From NCBI GenBank assembly GCA_002421995.1, contig DISP01000016.1, positions 22,898 to 86,897 of the forward strand: a stretch of 64,000 bases of DNA, read 5' to 3'. Positions 56,725 to 64,000 of the stretch are shown here, in pieces (position 1 is the first letter of the stretch; each line of letters begins with the position of its first letter). The notes under the pieces are model-generated. The model was not told the origin of the DNA and did no database searches. It was given only the letters and a program-made list of their open reading frames with translations. The translations under genes and the position numbers were made by a program. The stretch is from Bacteroidales bacterium UBA6207 (lineage in GTDB: Bacteria; Bacteroidota; Bacteroidia; Bacteroidales; F082).

Positions 56725-57026
56725 CCGGTAAGCACGTTTAATGCACTTCCGATTGAAAGTTTTAATATTTCAATAAAGAATTGAAATACAATCTGTTAGA
56801 TATGTGATGGTGGAATACTGCCTAAGGAGGGTTTTCCATGGTTTTTCGTAGAACTTTTGTCATGCGATCGTTGTTTAATAATGGTTAAAATATTGAATAG
56901 CAACTATTTGAAAAACTTAAAGTACAAGATTCACTGTGTGCCCGCTCTCAACCTTAGTCCTATCTCTTCTCAATGGGTTAAGCAAATGTAAAAAGTTTTA
57001 CAATCCATCGTTAAAAAATGTTACAA

Positions 57027-57069
57027 AAATAAAGGCCGGATGAAAAAAATATTCATCCGGCCTTTATTT
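57027..57069 (-). terminator. Strong hairpin terminator after giant gene 2
   Basis: An 18-bp perfect stem (57027-57044 with 57052-57069; core GGCCGGATGAA) with a 7-base loop, followed on the minus strand by T-rich sequence. It lies 31 bp after the stop of giant gene 2. Confidence 0.9.
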
Positions 57070-57100
57070 CTTAGACTAATCCGATTACAAACAAGGGTGC

Positions 57101-60100
57101 TTATTGCATCACAACGAAGCTTCCTTTTGACTGGTATGATTTAGCCGCCGTTTGGTGCATAAGCTGGTAGAAATACATTCCTGATTGCTGCATAGCATCG
57201 CCATTAAGCTCAATGGTTATTGAACCGCTAAGGGTGGTGAATTCCTGCTGCGACACCATCTGACCAAGTTTGTTAAAGATCATCAGTTTAGTGTTTCCGG
57301 CTTCGGGAAGCATGATTTCCATTGTTGCATTCCCTTTGAATGGGTTGGGATAAACAACCGTGCTTACTTCAGCTGCTACTGATTCACTTGCTGTTGTATA
57401 TGCAATGGTTTTCAACTGCACATGCTGAATCGGCTTTGCCATCTGGTCGGCAAATTCTGTTTGTTGTCCGATCGCAATCACAGCTTGTGCCTGATTGAGT
57501 TCAGCTTTAACCACTGCGTTCACCCATGCAATCACTTCGCCGGCTGCATAAGTCTTTGCCTGCTGGTCGAACCATGAAACAAAGATTTTACCATCCGTGA
57601 CATTTGTAAGACCATCTGATTCAATGCTCTGAACCTCAATCAATGCGCTCGGGTAGTTCAACTCGAGCGAAATGGCTGCAACGTTGAGCTGGTCTTGTGC
57701 AATGAGTGGTATGCGGATATTTTGACCAACCGTAGTTTTAAGCACTTCTGATGTCTCAAGCCCGGTTGCCGACTGCAATGCCGGTGCCGGAACATAGGAG
57801 GCATTCAAATCGCCTGTTGCGCTGAAATATACATTGAACACATTCAATCCGGTTGTTGTAACCGGCAGGTTAGCTTCATAATAAACCGCATCAGCGGGCG
57901 ATTCGGGAGCATAGTTTCCAAAAGGAGTGAATAAGGTTTCGGGAGCTTGCGGATACTTCTTCGTGCTGTGTGAAGCAACTTTGGCACCAGCCACCTGGAA
58001 GTTGTGACGGCCACCCGGCAGCGGCATATATCCCGGAGTATTGATCATGCGGTATTGCAAAACCAAAGCATCAACAGCCGAAAGGTTTGCACTGTTATTG
58101 GCATCGGCAGCATTGAAGAAGTGTGCACTGTAGTTTGGCACGCCCGTTGGGGCAATCCATGGAAGTTGTTCAACAACAGGATTTTCGGCTGTCATATAGC
58201 TCAGGATCAAAGCGTCGAGGGCTGTAACTCCACCCCAGTTGTTCCATGTCCAGGTGTTGTCGAGTTGATTGTCCTGCGTTTGTTCCCACACCTTGAGGCT
58301 GTAGTTGCGGCCTGCTTCGACATTGGCAAACTCATAATAAGCATCCAAACCAAGTGTTTGGTTGTATTTCACAAGCTGACGCGGACGAACTGCCACACCG
58401 TTTTCCATCAATTGTACATAGAAAACGTTTTGCTGGGTTGTTGTTGGCATGACTGTTTCACCGGGGTTGAAATATTTCAGCTGACCGGCTATCTTTTCGG
58501 TTGCGGTGCCTGCTGAGAGATCGAGTACTAATACATTCGTCAGTCCTCCGTTTGGGTTCACCGTGTTAGTAAGTCCCCAAAAGCCATCCTCCGACACCTT
58601 GGTGTCAACGATGTTTCCGTTTGCAAGACTCCTCTCCTCTACCCTGCGCACACCAAGTACATTGTTGTTGGGAACGATACCACCCCAGGAACCGATAACA
58701 CCGGCAACATTTGTACGGTAAAAGTCTGCATAGCTGGTATTACCGGCATAGTCAATGCCTGTGGTTTCGATACTTGTTCCATACAAAGGCCTGCCGTTTC
58801 CGCCGGCATTGTCATAGATAAATACCATGTTGCGCGGAGCAGCCCCCGATGTTGCCCTGATAGCGGTTCCACTTGCTGCATCAGCAGTTTGGGCAAAATT
58901 GATCACTGTAACTGCATCTGTAGTGAAATAGTGAACGGCTGTTGTACCACCTTGTCCATCATTAAGTCTGATACGCATCCAAATTTCCTGGCCTGGAGTA
59001 AACCTGCTGTTTCCGGTTGCTTCGAACATAAACCATCCGTCATAATAACCATCTGCATTGGTTGTCAACTCACCATACTGGCCTGCGTTTACGAAGCCCG
59101 GATTTGATGAGCGGATAAACTCATTATTTTGGATATAGATAGGGTTACCGGCACCACCTGCTGTCGGGCCATCAGCAGCATTCACTGCCTGGTTGATGTA
59201 ACGGTAGGTGGTATTAGGGGCCAAATTCTTCAATTGTATTCTGAATGCATAGGGCACGCGGCTGTTGTTTGTGCCACTAAGTCCCTGGATATACTTAGGC
59301 AGCAATATATTTGTCAGGCCCGGAGCACCCTGCGTGAGTGCATCGTCCTGGGGAACGCTGCCGTTTGTCTTGTAATTGATGGCCATTCCGGCTCCATTGT
59401 ATGCAAAAGCCTTGAAGTAATACCTTGTTTCAGCATTCAATCCTGTAACAGCCAACGATTGTTGTCCGGCAGCCACATATTTAACAAGACTTGATTCCGT
59501 TTCAACAGTTCCGTCAACCGGTGCATTGATGGCATCAAAACCACTTGTACCACCCTTGATCAGATATCCTGTTGCAGCAGGAACAGCATCAACCCAACTC
59601 AATTGAACCGATGTCATTCCGCTGGCATTGGCCTGGAAGCCGGTAAGATGATTGGCCGGTTCGTTTGCGGGTGTTGAAACCACACCTGAAACAGCAACTG
59701 ATTTATTTACAGCACCGGTACTTGTGAGCTGAATGCTTTCGTTGTAATTTCCTCCCGCGAGACCTGCTTTCATGCGTACATAAACTGTAGCCGGTCCGGC
59801 AACACCACCGGCTTGAGGCACAGTGATTTGTGACTGGGCAACAAACTGAGCACCCGTACCGGACGAAATTTCAAATGAAGCAGAAGCACTGACAAGGATT
59901 CCGGAAGTAAGATTTGTTCCGCTGACACTAAATGATTGTTCAGCCGACGGACCTGTTCCGATGAAGTAATCGAACCCGGTCAAACTTGCAGGGTTAACAG
60001 CAATCGTAGGTCTTGTATCGAGTTCAAGCACAAGCACATTGTCTAATCCACCAACCGGGTTCACTGTATTTGTGGCGCCCCATGCACCATTGTTTGAAGT

Positions 60101-63100
60101 TTTTGTGCTTACAACAGCTCCTGTTGCATTGCTTCTTTCTTCAATAAAGGTAATGCCCGAGGGTAAGATATTTGGAATAATTGTACCCCAAGAACCGTCA
60201 GTTCCGGCTACGAGGCTTCTGAAATATGTGGGGTATGATGTAACGGCCGAAAAGTCTATACCTGTGGATTCGACACTTGTACCTGCCACGGGTCGGCCGG
60301 TTCTAACACCTTCAGGATAAAGGAAAGCGAAGTTTCCGGGCAGGAAGGATGATGTTGCCCTGACAGCTGTACCCTGATTAGCATTGGCTTCAGTTCCAAA
60401 GCCAATGACAGTGACGGCCTGCGAAGTGAAGTACATGGTTGCAGTTGTTCCACCGGCACCATTGTTAAGTCTGATGCGCATATACACCGTATTGCCAGGC
60501 GTAAAGCGTGCATTCGTTGTTGGTTCGAGCATAAACCAGCCCGAATAACTTCCATTGGCATCGGTAGTAAATTCAGCATGTTGTGCAGCATTGGTAAAGC
60601 TTGCACCGGTGGTGCGTGTAAATGCACCAGATGCGCTCACATAAATAGCATTTCCGGCACCTGAGGTGGTGGCACCATCGCCATTGTCCACGGCCTGGTT
60701 TATATATTTATAGGTAGCATTTGGTGTAAGTCCGCTCAAAGTTGCACGGAAAGCATAAGGCAATCTGTTTGGGGATCCAACCAAGGTCAGCGGCAATACA
60801 TCTTCGGTCATAACCGGGCCTGCCGGTGTTGTTGCAGAAGCTTGCGGCACAGTTCCGTTGGTTTTATAATTAACCTGTGCTGCTGATCCATTGTAAGGGA
60901 ATACTTTAAAGTAATAGGTAGATGAACCGTTCAGCCCGTCAAAAGTGTAAGTCTGGGCACCTGCAGCAACATTTCTAACTAAACCTGAATTGGTTTCCGC
61001 CACACCATCAACAGGAGCGGTAATGGCATCAAAGCCAACGGCGCTTCCTTTGATGAGGTAATTGGCAGCGGCAGGTATTGCATCGGTCCATGAGACTTGA
61101 ATCTTATTGAAATCAATCGCTGTGGCAGCAAATGCTGTTGCGTGGTTGAATGGTTCAATGATGCCGGCAGCAACAGTTCCTGACAAGGACACCGAAACGC
61201 TTTCTGCACCTGATGAAGCAACATATAGCAGCTGGTTATCGTAATTTCCTGCTGATAGTCCGGCTTTTAAGCGTACATAGATAGTGGTGTTGTTGAGCGT
61301 TCCTCCACTGGCATTCAGGTTTAGCTGCTGTTCGCCACTGAAACCGGCACCACCTGTCAAAGATACTTCGTAGTCTGTAGCAGCCAGCACAACCACTGTC
61401 GAAATAAGGTTACTACCACTGATAACAAACGACTGATCAGCAGATGGTCCCTGGCCCTCGGTATAGTTAAAGCCTGTCAGACTTTGTGGTGTTGCAGTGA
61501 GTGCAGGAGCCTGGGTGAGGTCAATCACGATGACATTTGTTGTACCGCCCGTTGGATTTATAGTGTTGTAAGTTCCCCACATTCCGTCGGCGCTTGTGAA
61601 GCTCGAAGCTACGCTGCCATTTGCCAAAGCGCGTTCCTGAAGCAACTTCACACCGTTGGCATTCACATTTGGAACAATACCTCCCCATGAGCCATTATCA
61701 CCGGCCACATTGTCTTTGTAAAAGCCGACCCAGCTTGTAGCTGAGAAATCAATTCCGGTGGCTTCGATGCTTGTACCATAGAGTGGTCGTCCTGTACCCT
61801 GGATGTTGTCATACAGGAACATAAAGTTTTTCGGCGTAGCGTTGCTTTCAGCACGGATGGCAGTGCCAAGCGTTGCATCAGCAGTGTTTCCAAAGTTAAT
61901 TACCTTGACCGGGCTAGTTCCTGTAAGACGTGTCACAACAACTGTCCCACCATTGCCATCATTGAGGTTTACGCGCATATATACATCATTTCCAGGTGTA
62001 AAGCGTGCATTTCCTGTAGCCTCATTCATAAACCAACCGGTAAATGTACCATTCGCATCGGTTGTAAACTGTCCATAGCCACCAGCTGTTGAAAGCGAAG
62101 GACTCGATGTACGTGTAAAAGTATTGTCAGCATTAACAAAGATCACATTCGCTGCACCATTTGCAGTGGGCAGATCGGTTGAAATGACAATTTGATTCAA
62201 GTACCTGTAGGTCGCATTAGGTGTCAGGTTTGAAAGTGTAGCCCTGTAGGCAAATGGCAAACGACTGTTGTTTGTACCGTTTACGCCCTGTATGTATCTG
62301 GGAATCAATACCTCAGTTATAATGGGCGCATCAGTGATAACGATTTGCGGACTAACAGCTTGCCTAAGTCCGGTTGCATCTGCGTTCAGCGTGTATGATC
62401 CGGGTTGATCAAAGCTGATATCATTAAAAGTTGCAACTCCTGCAACGGCATTTTTAACAAGTGTTCCGGCAACTGCTCCGTTTCCGCTGGCTTTGGTAAG
62501 GGTAATGGCGCCTGTATAATTTACATCAACTGTGTTGTCATCGCGCTGGGCCTGAACGGTGAATGTTCCGACAGCAACACCCTGTTGACCTGTCGCCGGA
62601 AAAGCAACGAACGCCAATTTGGTTGCCGGGGCAGAAACACTATAGTTCTGCACAGCACTGGTGGTTTCTCCGTTTAAGTTATCAGTGGCTGTGATAGCAT
62701 AATATACGGTAGTTCCGTCGGCCTGGGCAGGAATGGCAGTCGAGGTTGAATAGTTTGCTTTGAAGGGCCGGGTCATGGTTATTTGCGTTGAAAGGGCATC
62801 AGCAGCCAGACCCCATTTCAGGACAACACTTGAAATTGTTCCATCGCTATCTGTCACATCAGCTGAGACATGCACACTTGTTGCAGGGGTGATACCTGTA
62901 GCAGGATTTTGAACGATGTTGGAGATTGAAGGAGGCACATTTCCGCCTGCTCCTACAGTAAAGGACCATGTAGGCCATGTCTGGTTACTGTTGTTGGTTG
63001 TCCAGTTTGCTGGGTCATTGATCAATAAAAGAAGAGCGTCTTTTGTACCTGTAGTGATACCGCTGTAATATCCATTGTCAATTTCTGTTGGAAAGTCAAG

Positions 63101-64000
63101 GGCATTTTGATTATTAGTTAAGCCTGTAGGTAAATACGAGGAATACGAATTGATAGTTCCGTTGGTAAGCCATGTTGTTGTTGACAAAGCTGTGATAAAA
63201 GTCGGGGCTTCGGTTGTTCCTTGATAGGCAATAATTTGATCGCCACTGGATGAGATTCCACTTAATCTGCCATCGAAAGTACCACCTCCCGTAACTGTTG
63301 ATGTTGTTCCGGATCCGGGATCAGTAACTGTAATTACAGAACCTTTTATAAGTCCTTCGGCTGGAGCTGTATAGGTACCAGTGTTCTCACTCGTTGTCAA
63401 AGTTCCGGTATTTGTAAACCCATTATCTGTAAATACAATGGTTGTACCGGCAGAAATGTCAACAAGAGTCACAAAAGCGAATCTGTCGGGTGAATCACAG
63501 GCATAAGCTACAAAAGCAATATCGCCTGCAGATAGGTTCGACCCTCCGCCTCCGCCAGCTTCTGTGGTTGCATTGGCTGTGAGTCCGGAAGAGTAGGCAG
63601 AACCGTTATATGAAAATGCTTTATAGTAAACTGTTTCGCTTGCACTCAAACCGGTATGACTTTGCGGAGAACTTGTTCCGTTGTAGAGTAGTGTTCCGCC
63701 CGCAAATGCCTGGCCAACAGCAGGAGGAACTCCTGCAGGATCTGTAAATGTACCAGTAGCGTTATAAACGATAACAACGTTTTGGACTGCAACGTTTGTT
63801 GTAAATGTCAGATCAATTTTGTCCGAACCATTTGCAGCTGCTGAAAAGCTAGCCGGATTATCTACAACAATAACCTGTGACTGAACCGAAATATCATCAA
63901 TCCGAAAACGTGTCGGGCTATCAGTTGACAGGTATTTAAATGCCAGATGCACATTGGAACCGACTATTGCAGACAGGTCAATATTTCCTGAAGGAGATGA
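57101..64000 (-). CDS. Giant T9SS-exported repeat protein (5' end beyond window edge)
   Basis: The frame is open from base 64000 to the stop at 57101-57103, about 2299 codons; the start lies outside the window, and the GTG at 63952 is internal. In order by eye: the end of a cleaved-adhesin-like domain (LAFKYLSTDSPTRFRIDDISV), an Fn3, a domain starting GDIAFVAYACDSPDRFAFV, a cadherin/Ig-like pair, then an about 500-residue unit given twice and started a third time. Each unit has an unrecognised domain of about 265 residues, a sandwich of about 110 residues (SLTGFxYxxGxGPSAxQSF) and an Fn3. The third unrecognised domain is followed by the same dockerin-like/cohesin-like module and a T9SS sorting domain (VVYPNPFKGN, SGMYFYQLM) as in giant protein 1. 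No enzyme motif is seen. It is presumably an adhesin or surface-layer-like protein. Confidence 0.9.
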   Translation of the reverse strand, partial: SSPSGNIDLSAIVGSNVHLAFKYLSTDSPTRFRIDDISVQSQVIVVDNPASFSAAANGSDKIDLTFTTNVAVQNVVIVYNATGTFTDPAGVPPAVGQAFAGGTLLYNGTSSPQSHTGLSASETVYYKAFSYNGSAYSSGLTANATTEAGGGGGSNLSAGDIAFVAYACDSPDRFAFVTLVDISAGTTIVFTDNGFTNTGTLTTSENTGTYTAPAEGLIKGSVITVTDPGSGTTSTVTGGGTFDGRLSGISSSGDQIIAYQGTTEAPTFITALSTTTWLTNGTINSYSSYLPTGLTNNQNALDFPTEIDNGYYSGITTGTKDALLLLINDPANWTTNNSNQTWPTWSFTVGAGGNVPPSISNIVQNPATGITPATSVHVSADVTDSDGTISSVVLKWGLAADALSTQITMTRPFKANYSTSTAIPAQADGTTVYYAITATDNLNGETTSAVQNYSVSAPATKLAFVAFPATGQQGVAVGTFTVQAQRDDNTVDVNYTGAITLTKASGNGAVAGTLVKNAVAGVATFNDISFDQPGSYTLNADATGLRQAVSPQIVITDAPIITEVLIPRYIQGVNGTNNSRLPFAYRATLSNLTPNATYRYLNQIVISTDLPTANGAANVIFVNADNTFTRTSSPSLSTAGGYGQFTTDANGTFTGWFMNEATGNARFTPGNDVYMRVNLNDGNGGTVVVTRLTGTSPVKVINFGNTADATLGTAIRAESNATPKNFMFLYDNIQGTGRPLYGTSIEATGIDFSATSWVGFYKDNVAGDNGSWGGIVPNVNANGVKLLQERALANGSVASSFTSADGMWGTYNTINPTGGTTNVIVIDLTQAPALTATPQSLTGFNYTEGQGPSADQSFVISGSNLISTVVVLAATDYEVSLTGGAGFSGEQQLNLNASGGTLNNTTIYVRLKAGLSAGNYDNQLLYVASSGAESVSVSLSGTVAAGIIEPFNHATAFAATAIDFNKIQVSWTDAIPAAANYLIKGSAVGFDAITAPVDGVAETNSGLVRNVAAGAQTYTFDGLNGSSTYYFKVFPYNGSAAQVNYKTNGTVPQASATTPAGPVMTEDVLPLTLVGSPNRLPYAFRATLSGLTPNATYKYINQAVDNGDGATTSGAGNAIYVSASGAFTRTTGASFTNAAQHAEFTTDANGSYSGWFMLEPTTNARFTPGNTVYMRIRLNNGAGGTTATMYFTSQAVTVIGFGTEANANQGTAVRATSSFLPGNFAFLYPEGVRTGRPVAGTSVESTGIDFSAVTSYPTYFRSLVAGTDGSWGTIIPNILPSGITFIEERSNATGAVVSTKTSNNGAWGATNTVNPVGGLDNVLVLELDTRPTIAVNPASLTGFDYFIGTGPSAEQSFSVSGTNLTSGILVSASASFEISSGTGAQFVAQSQITVPQAGGVAGPATVYVRMKAGLAGGNYNESIQLTSTGAVNKSVAVSGVVSTPANEPANHLTGFQANASGMTSVQLSWVDAVPAATGYLIKGGTSGFDAINAPVDGTVETESSLVKYVAAGQQSLAVTGLNAETRYYFKAFAYNGAGMAINYKTNGSVPQDDALTQGAPGLTNILLPKYIQGLSGTNNSRVPYAFRIQLKNLAPNTTYRYINQAVNAADGPTAGGAGNPIYIQNNEFIRSSNPGFVNAGQYGELTTNADGYYDGWFMFEATGNSRFTPGQEIWMRIRLNDGQGGTTAVHYFTTDAVTVINFAQTADAASGTAIRATSGAAPRNMVFIYDNAGGNGRPLYGTSIETTGIDYAGNTSYADFYRTNVAGVIGSWGGIVPNNNVLGVRRVEERSLANGNIVDTKVSEDGFWGLTNTVNPNGGLTNVLVLDLSAGTATEKIAGQLKYFNPGETVMPTTTQQNVFYVQLMENGVAVRPRQLVKYNQTLGLDAYYEFANVEAGRNYSLKVWEQTQDNQLDNTWTWNNWGGVTALDALILSYMTAENPVVEQLPWIAPTGVPNYSAHFFNAADANNSANLSAVDALVLQYRMINTPGYMPLPGGRHNFQVAGAKVASHSTKKYPQAPETLFTPFGNYAPESPADAVYYEANLPVTTTGLNVFNVYFSATGDLNASYVPAPALQSATGLETSEVLKTTVGQNIRIPLIAQDQLNVAAISLELNYPSALIEVQSIESDGLTNVTDGKIFVSWFDQQAKTYAAGEVIAWVNAVVKAELNQAQAVIAIGQQTEFADQMAKPIQHVQLKTIAYTTASESVAAEVSTVVYPNPFKGNATMEIMLPEAGNTKLMIFNKLGQMVSQQEFTTLSGSITIELNGDAMQQSGMYFYQLMHQTAAKSYQSKGSFVVMQ
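57104..58498 (-). other. Shared C-terminal module of giant protein 2: dockerin-like, cohesin-like, T9SS sorting domain
   Basis: Begins EKIAGQLKYFNPGET and aligns with the end of giant protein 1 over its full length, including VWEQ, WTWNN, VEQLPWIAP and VPNY. Dockerin-like half repeats (GGVTALDALILSYM; ADANNSANLSAVDALVLQY) lie at about 58046-58252. The cohesin-like sandwich (VGQNIRIPLIAQDQLNVAAISLELNY) lies at about 57488-57730, and the sorting domain at 57104-57370. Confidence 0.7.
58517..59317 (-). repeat. Unrecognised domain, copy 3 of 3
   Basis: Residues 1546-1812 counted from the GTG at 63952. It shares with copies 1 and 2 the landmarks PYAFR, LxPNxTYRYINQ, GxxDGWFM, RFTPG, RPLYGTSIETTGIDY, GSWGGIVPN, VEERSLANG and TNTVNPNGG. 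It is joined directly to the dockerin-like module instead of the sandwich/Fn3 pair. Confidence 0.85.
60017..60814 (-). repeat. Unrecognised domain, copy 2 of 3
   Basis: Residues 1047-1312 counted from the GTG at 63952. Same landmarks as copies 1 and 3 (LPYAFRATLSGLTPNATYKYINQAV, RFTPGNTVYMRIRLN, GSWGTIIPN, TNTVNPVGG), but its start lacks the YIQGxxGTNNSR stretch. Followed by the sandwich and Fn3 of the repeat unit (59318-60016). Confidence 0.85.
61517..62320 (-). repeat. Unrecognised domain, copy 1 of 3
   Basis: Residues 545-812 counted from the GTG at 63952, with landmarks YIQGVNGTNNSRLPFAYR, LTPNATYRYLNQ, RFTPGNDVYMRVNLN, RPLYGTSIEATGIDF, GSWGGIVPN and NTINPTGG. The repeat period to copy 2 is 502 residues and from copy 2 to copy 3 is 499. 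Confidence 0.85.

Larger units (their letters stand above)
56655..57100. other. Intergenic region between the two giant genes
   Basis: This 446-bp AT-rich spacer holds a promoter-like pair for giant gene 1 (56696-56724) and the terminator of giant gene 2 (57027-57069). In between, a plus-strand TAAGGAGG (56823-56830) stands 7 bases before an ATG (56838) opening a 16-codon frame that ends at 56888 (peptide starts MVFRRTFVM). I cannot say whether it is expressed. Nothing else is recognised. Confidence 0.5.

Noticed and set aside
58004..58516. A 170-codon plus-strand frame antisense to giant gene 2
   Set aside because: It is a shadow of the Thr/Gly/Asn-rich coding strand, with no start context or domain.
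57101..64000. Repeated DNA in giant gene 2 considered as a possible CRISPR array or recent tandem duplication
   Set aside because: The period is about 1.5 kb and the copies differ clearly at both protein and base level. They are old domain repeats within one reading frame.

Overview
The window reads as a chromosomal segment of a Bacteroidota bacterium (class Bacteroidia or a close relative). The grounds are a type IX secretion system (T9SS) gene block (gldJ, porP/sprF, two porU-type sortases, porV), giant T9SS-sorted surface proteins with C-terminal sorting domains, a TamL-type lipoprotein, a GH92 lipoprotein, and -7 promoter elements of the TAnnTTTG type upstream of several genes. I saw no tRNA, rRNA, CRISPR array, transposase, integrase or phage gene. 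The gene content looks vertically inherited rather than mobile.

Bases 1-11403 (minus strand) form a surface polysaccharide locus that runs off the left edge. In transcription order it holds a GT4 glycosyltransferase, a degenerate PAS/kinase-like/receiver protein, an OPX export lipoprotein, a Wzc-like PCP/BY-kinase, gmd and fcl (GDP-L-fucose synthesis), an ABC-2 exporter permease with a Wzt-like ATPase, and a GT2 enzyme cut by the edge. Divergently, 11610-13330 (plus) encodes a WecA/MraY-family sugar-phosphate transferase that would prime the lipid carrier, followed by a receiver domain with a C-terminal membrane anchor. Bases 13439-18427 encode a FIST sensor protein, a PAS-GAF hybrid histidine kinase and a receiver-kinase fusion. 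This signalling set has no DNA-binding output.

Bases 18522-27868 hold single genes: parE, a GH92 alpha-mannosidase lipoprotein, an FkbM methyltransferase, a secreted M16 peptidase, a PlsC-like acyltransferase and a CoA-binding protein. Bases 28011-33700 (minus) look like one transcript for cell wall, TonB energisation and folate: murF-anmK-exbB-exbD-tonB-folC.

Bases 33799-45122 are the T9SS block. gldJ and a porP/sprF gene lie on the minus strand. Divergently, two adjacent porU-type C25 sortases and porV lie on the plus strand and end at a strong terminator. A TamL-like outer-membrane assembly lipoprotein and a RecD-like helicase follow as a translationally coupled minus-strand pair.

Bases 49329-64000 are almost filled by two giant minus-strand genes for T9SS-exported multidomain proteins (2441 aa, and more than 2299 aa running off the right edge). 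Both end in the same module of about 470 residues: dockerin-like repeats, then a cohesin-like sandwich, then a T9SS sorting domain. The right-hand protein also carries three copies of a domain of about 265 residues that I do not recognise, arranged in a unit of about 500 residues. The most notable points are the doubled sortase next to substrates with a dockerin-like plus cohesin-like tail, and the output-less signalling proteins embedded around the polysaccharide locus.
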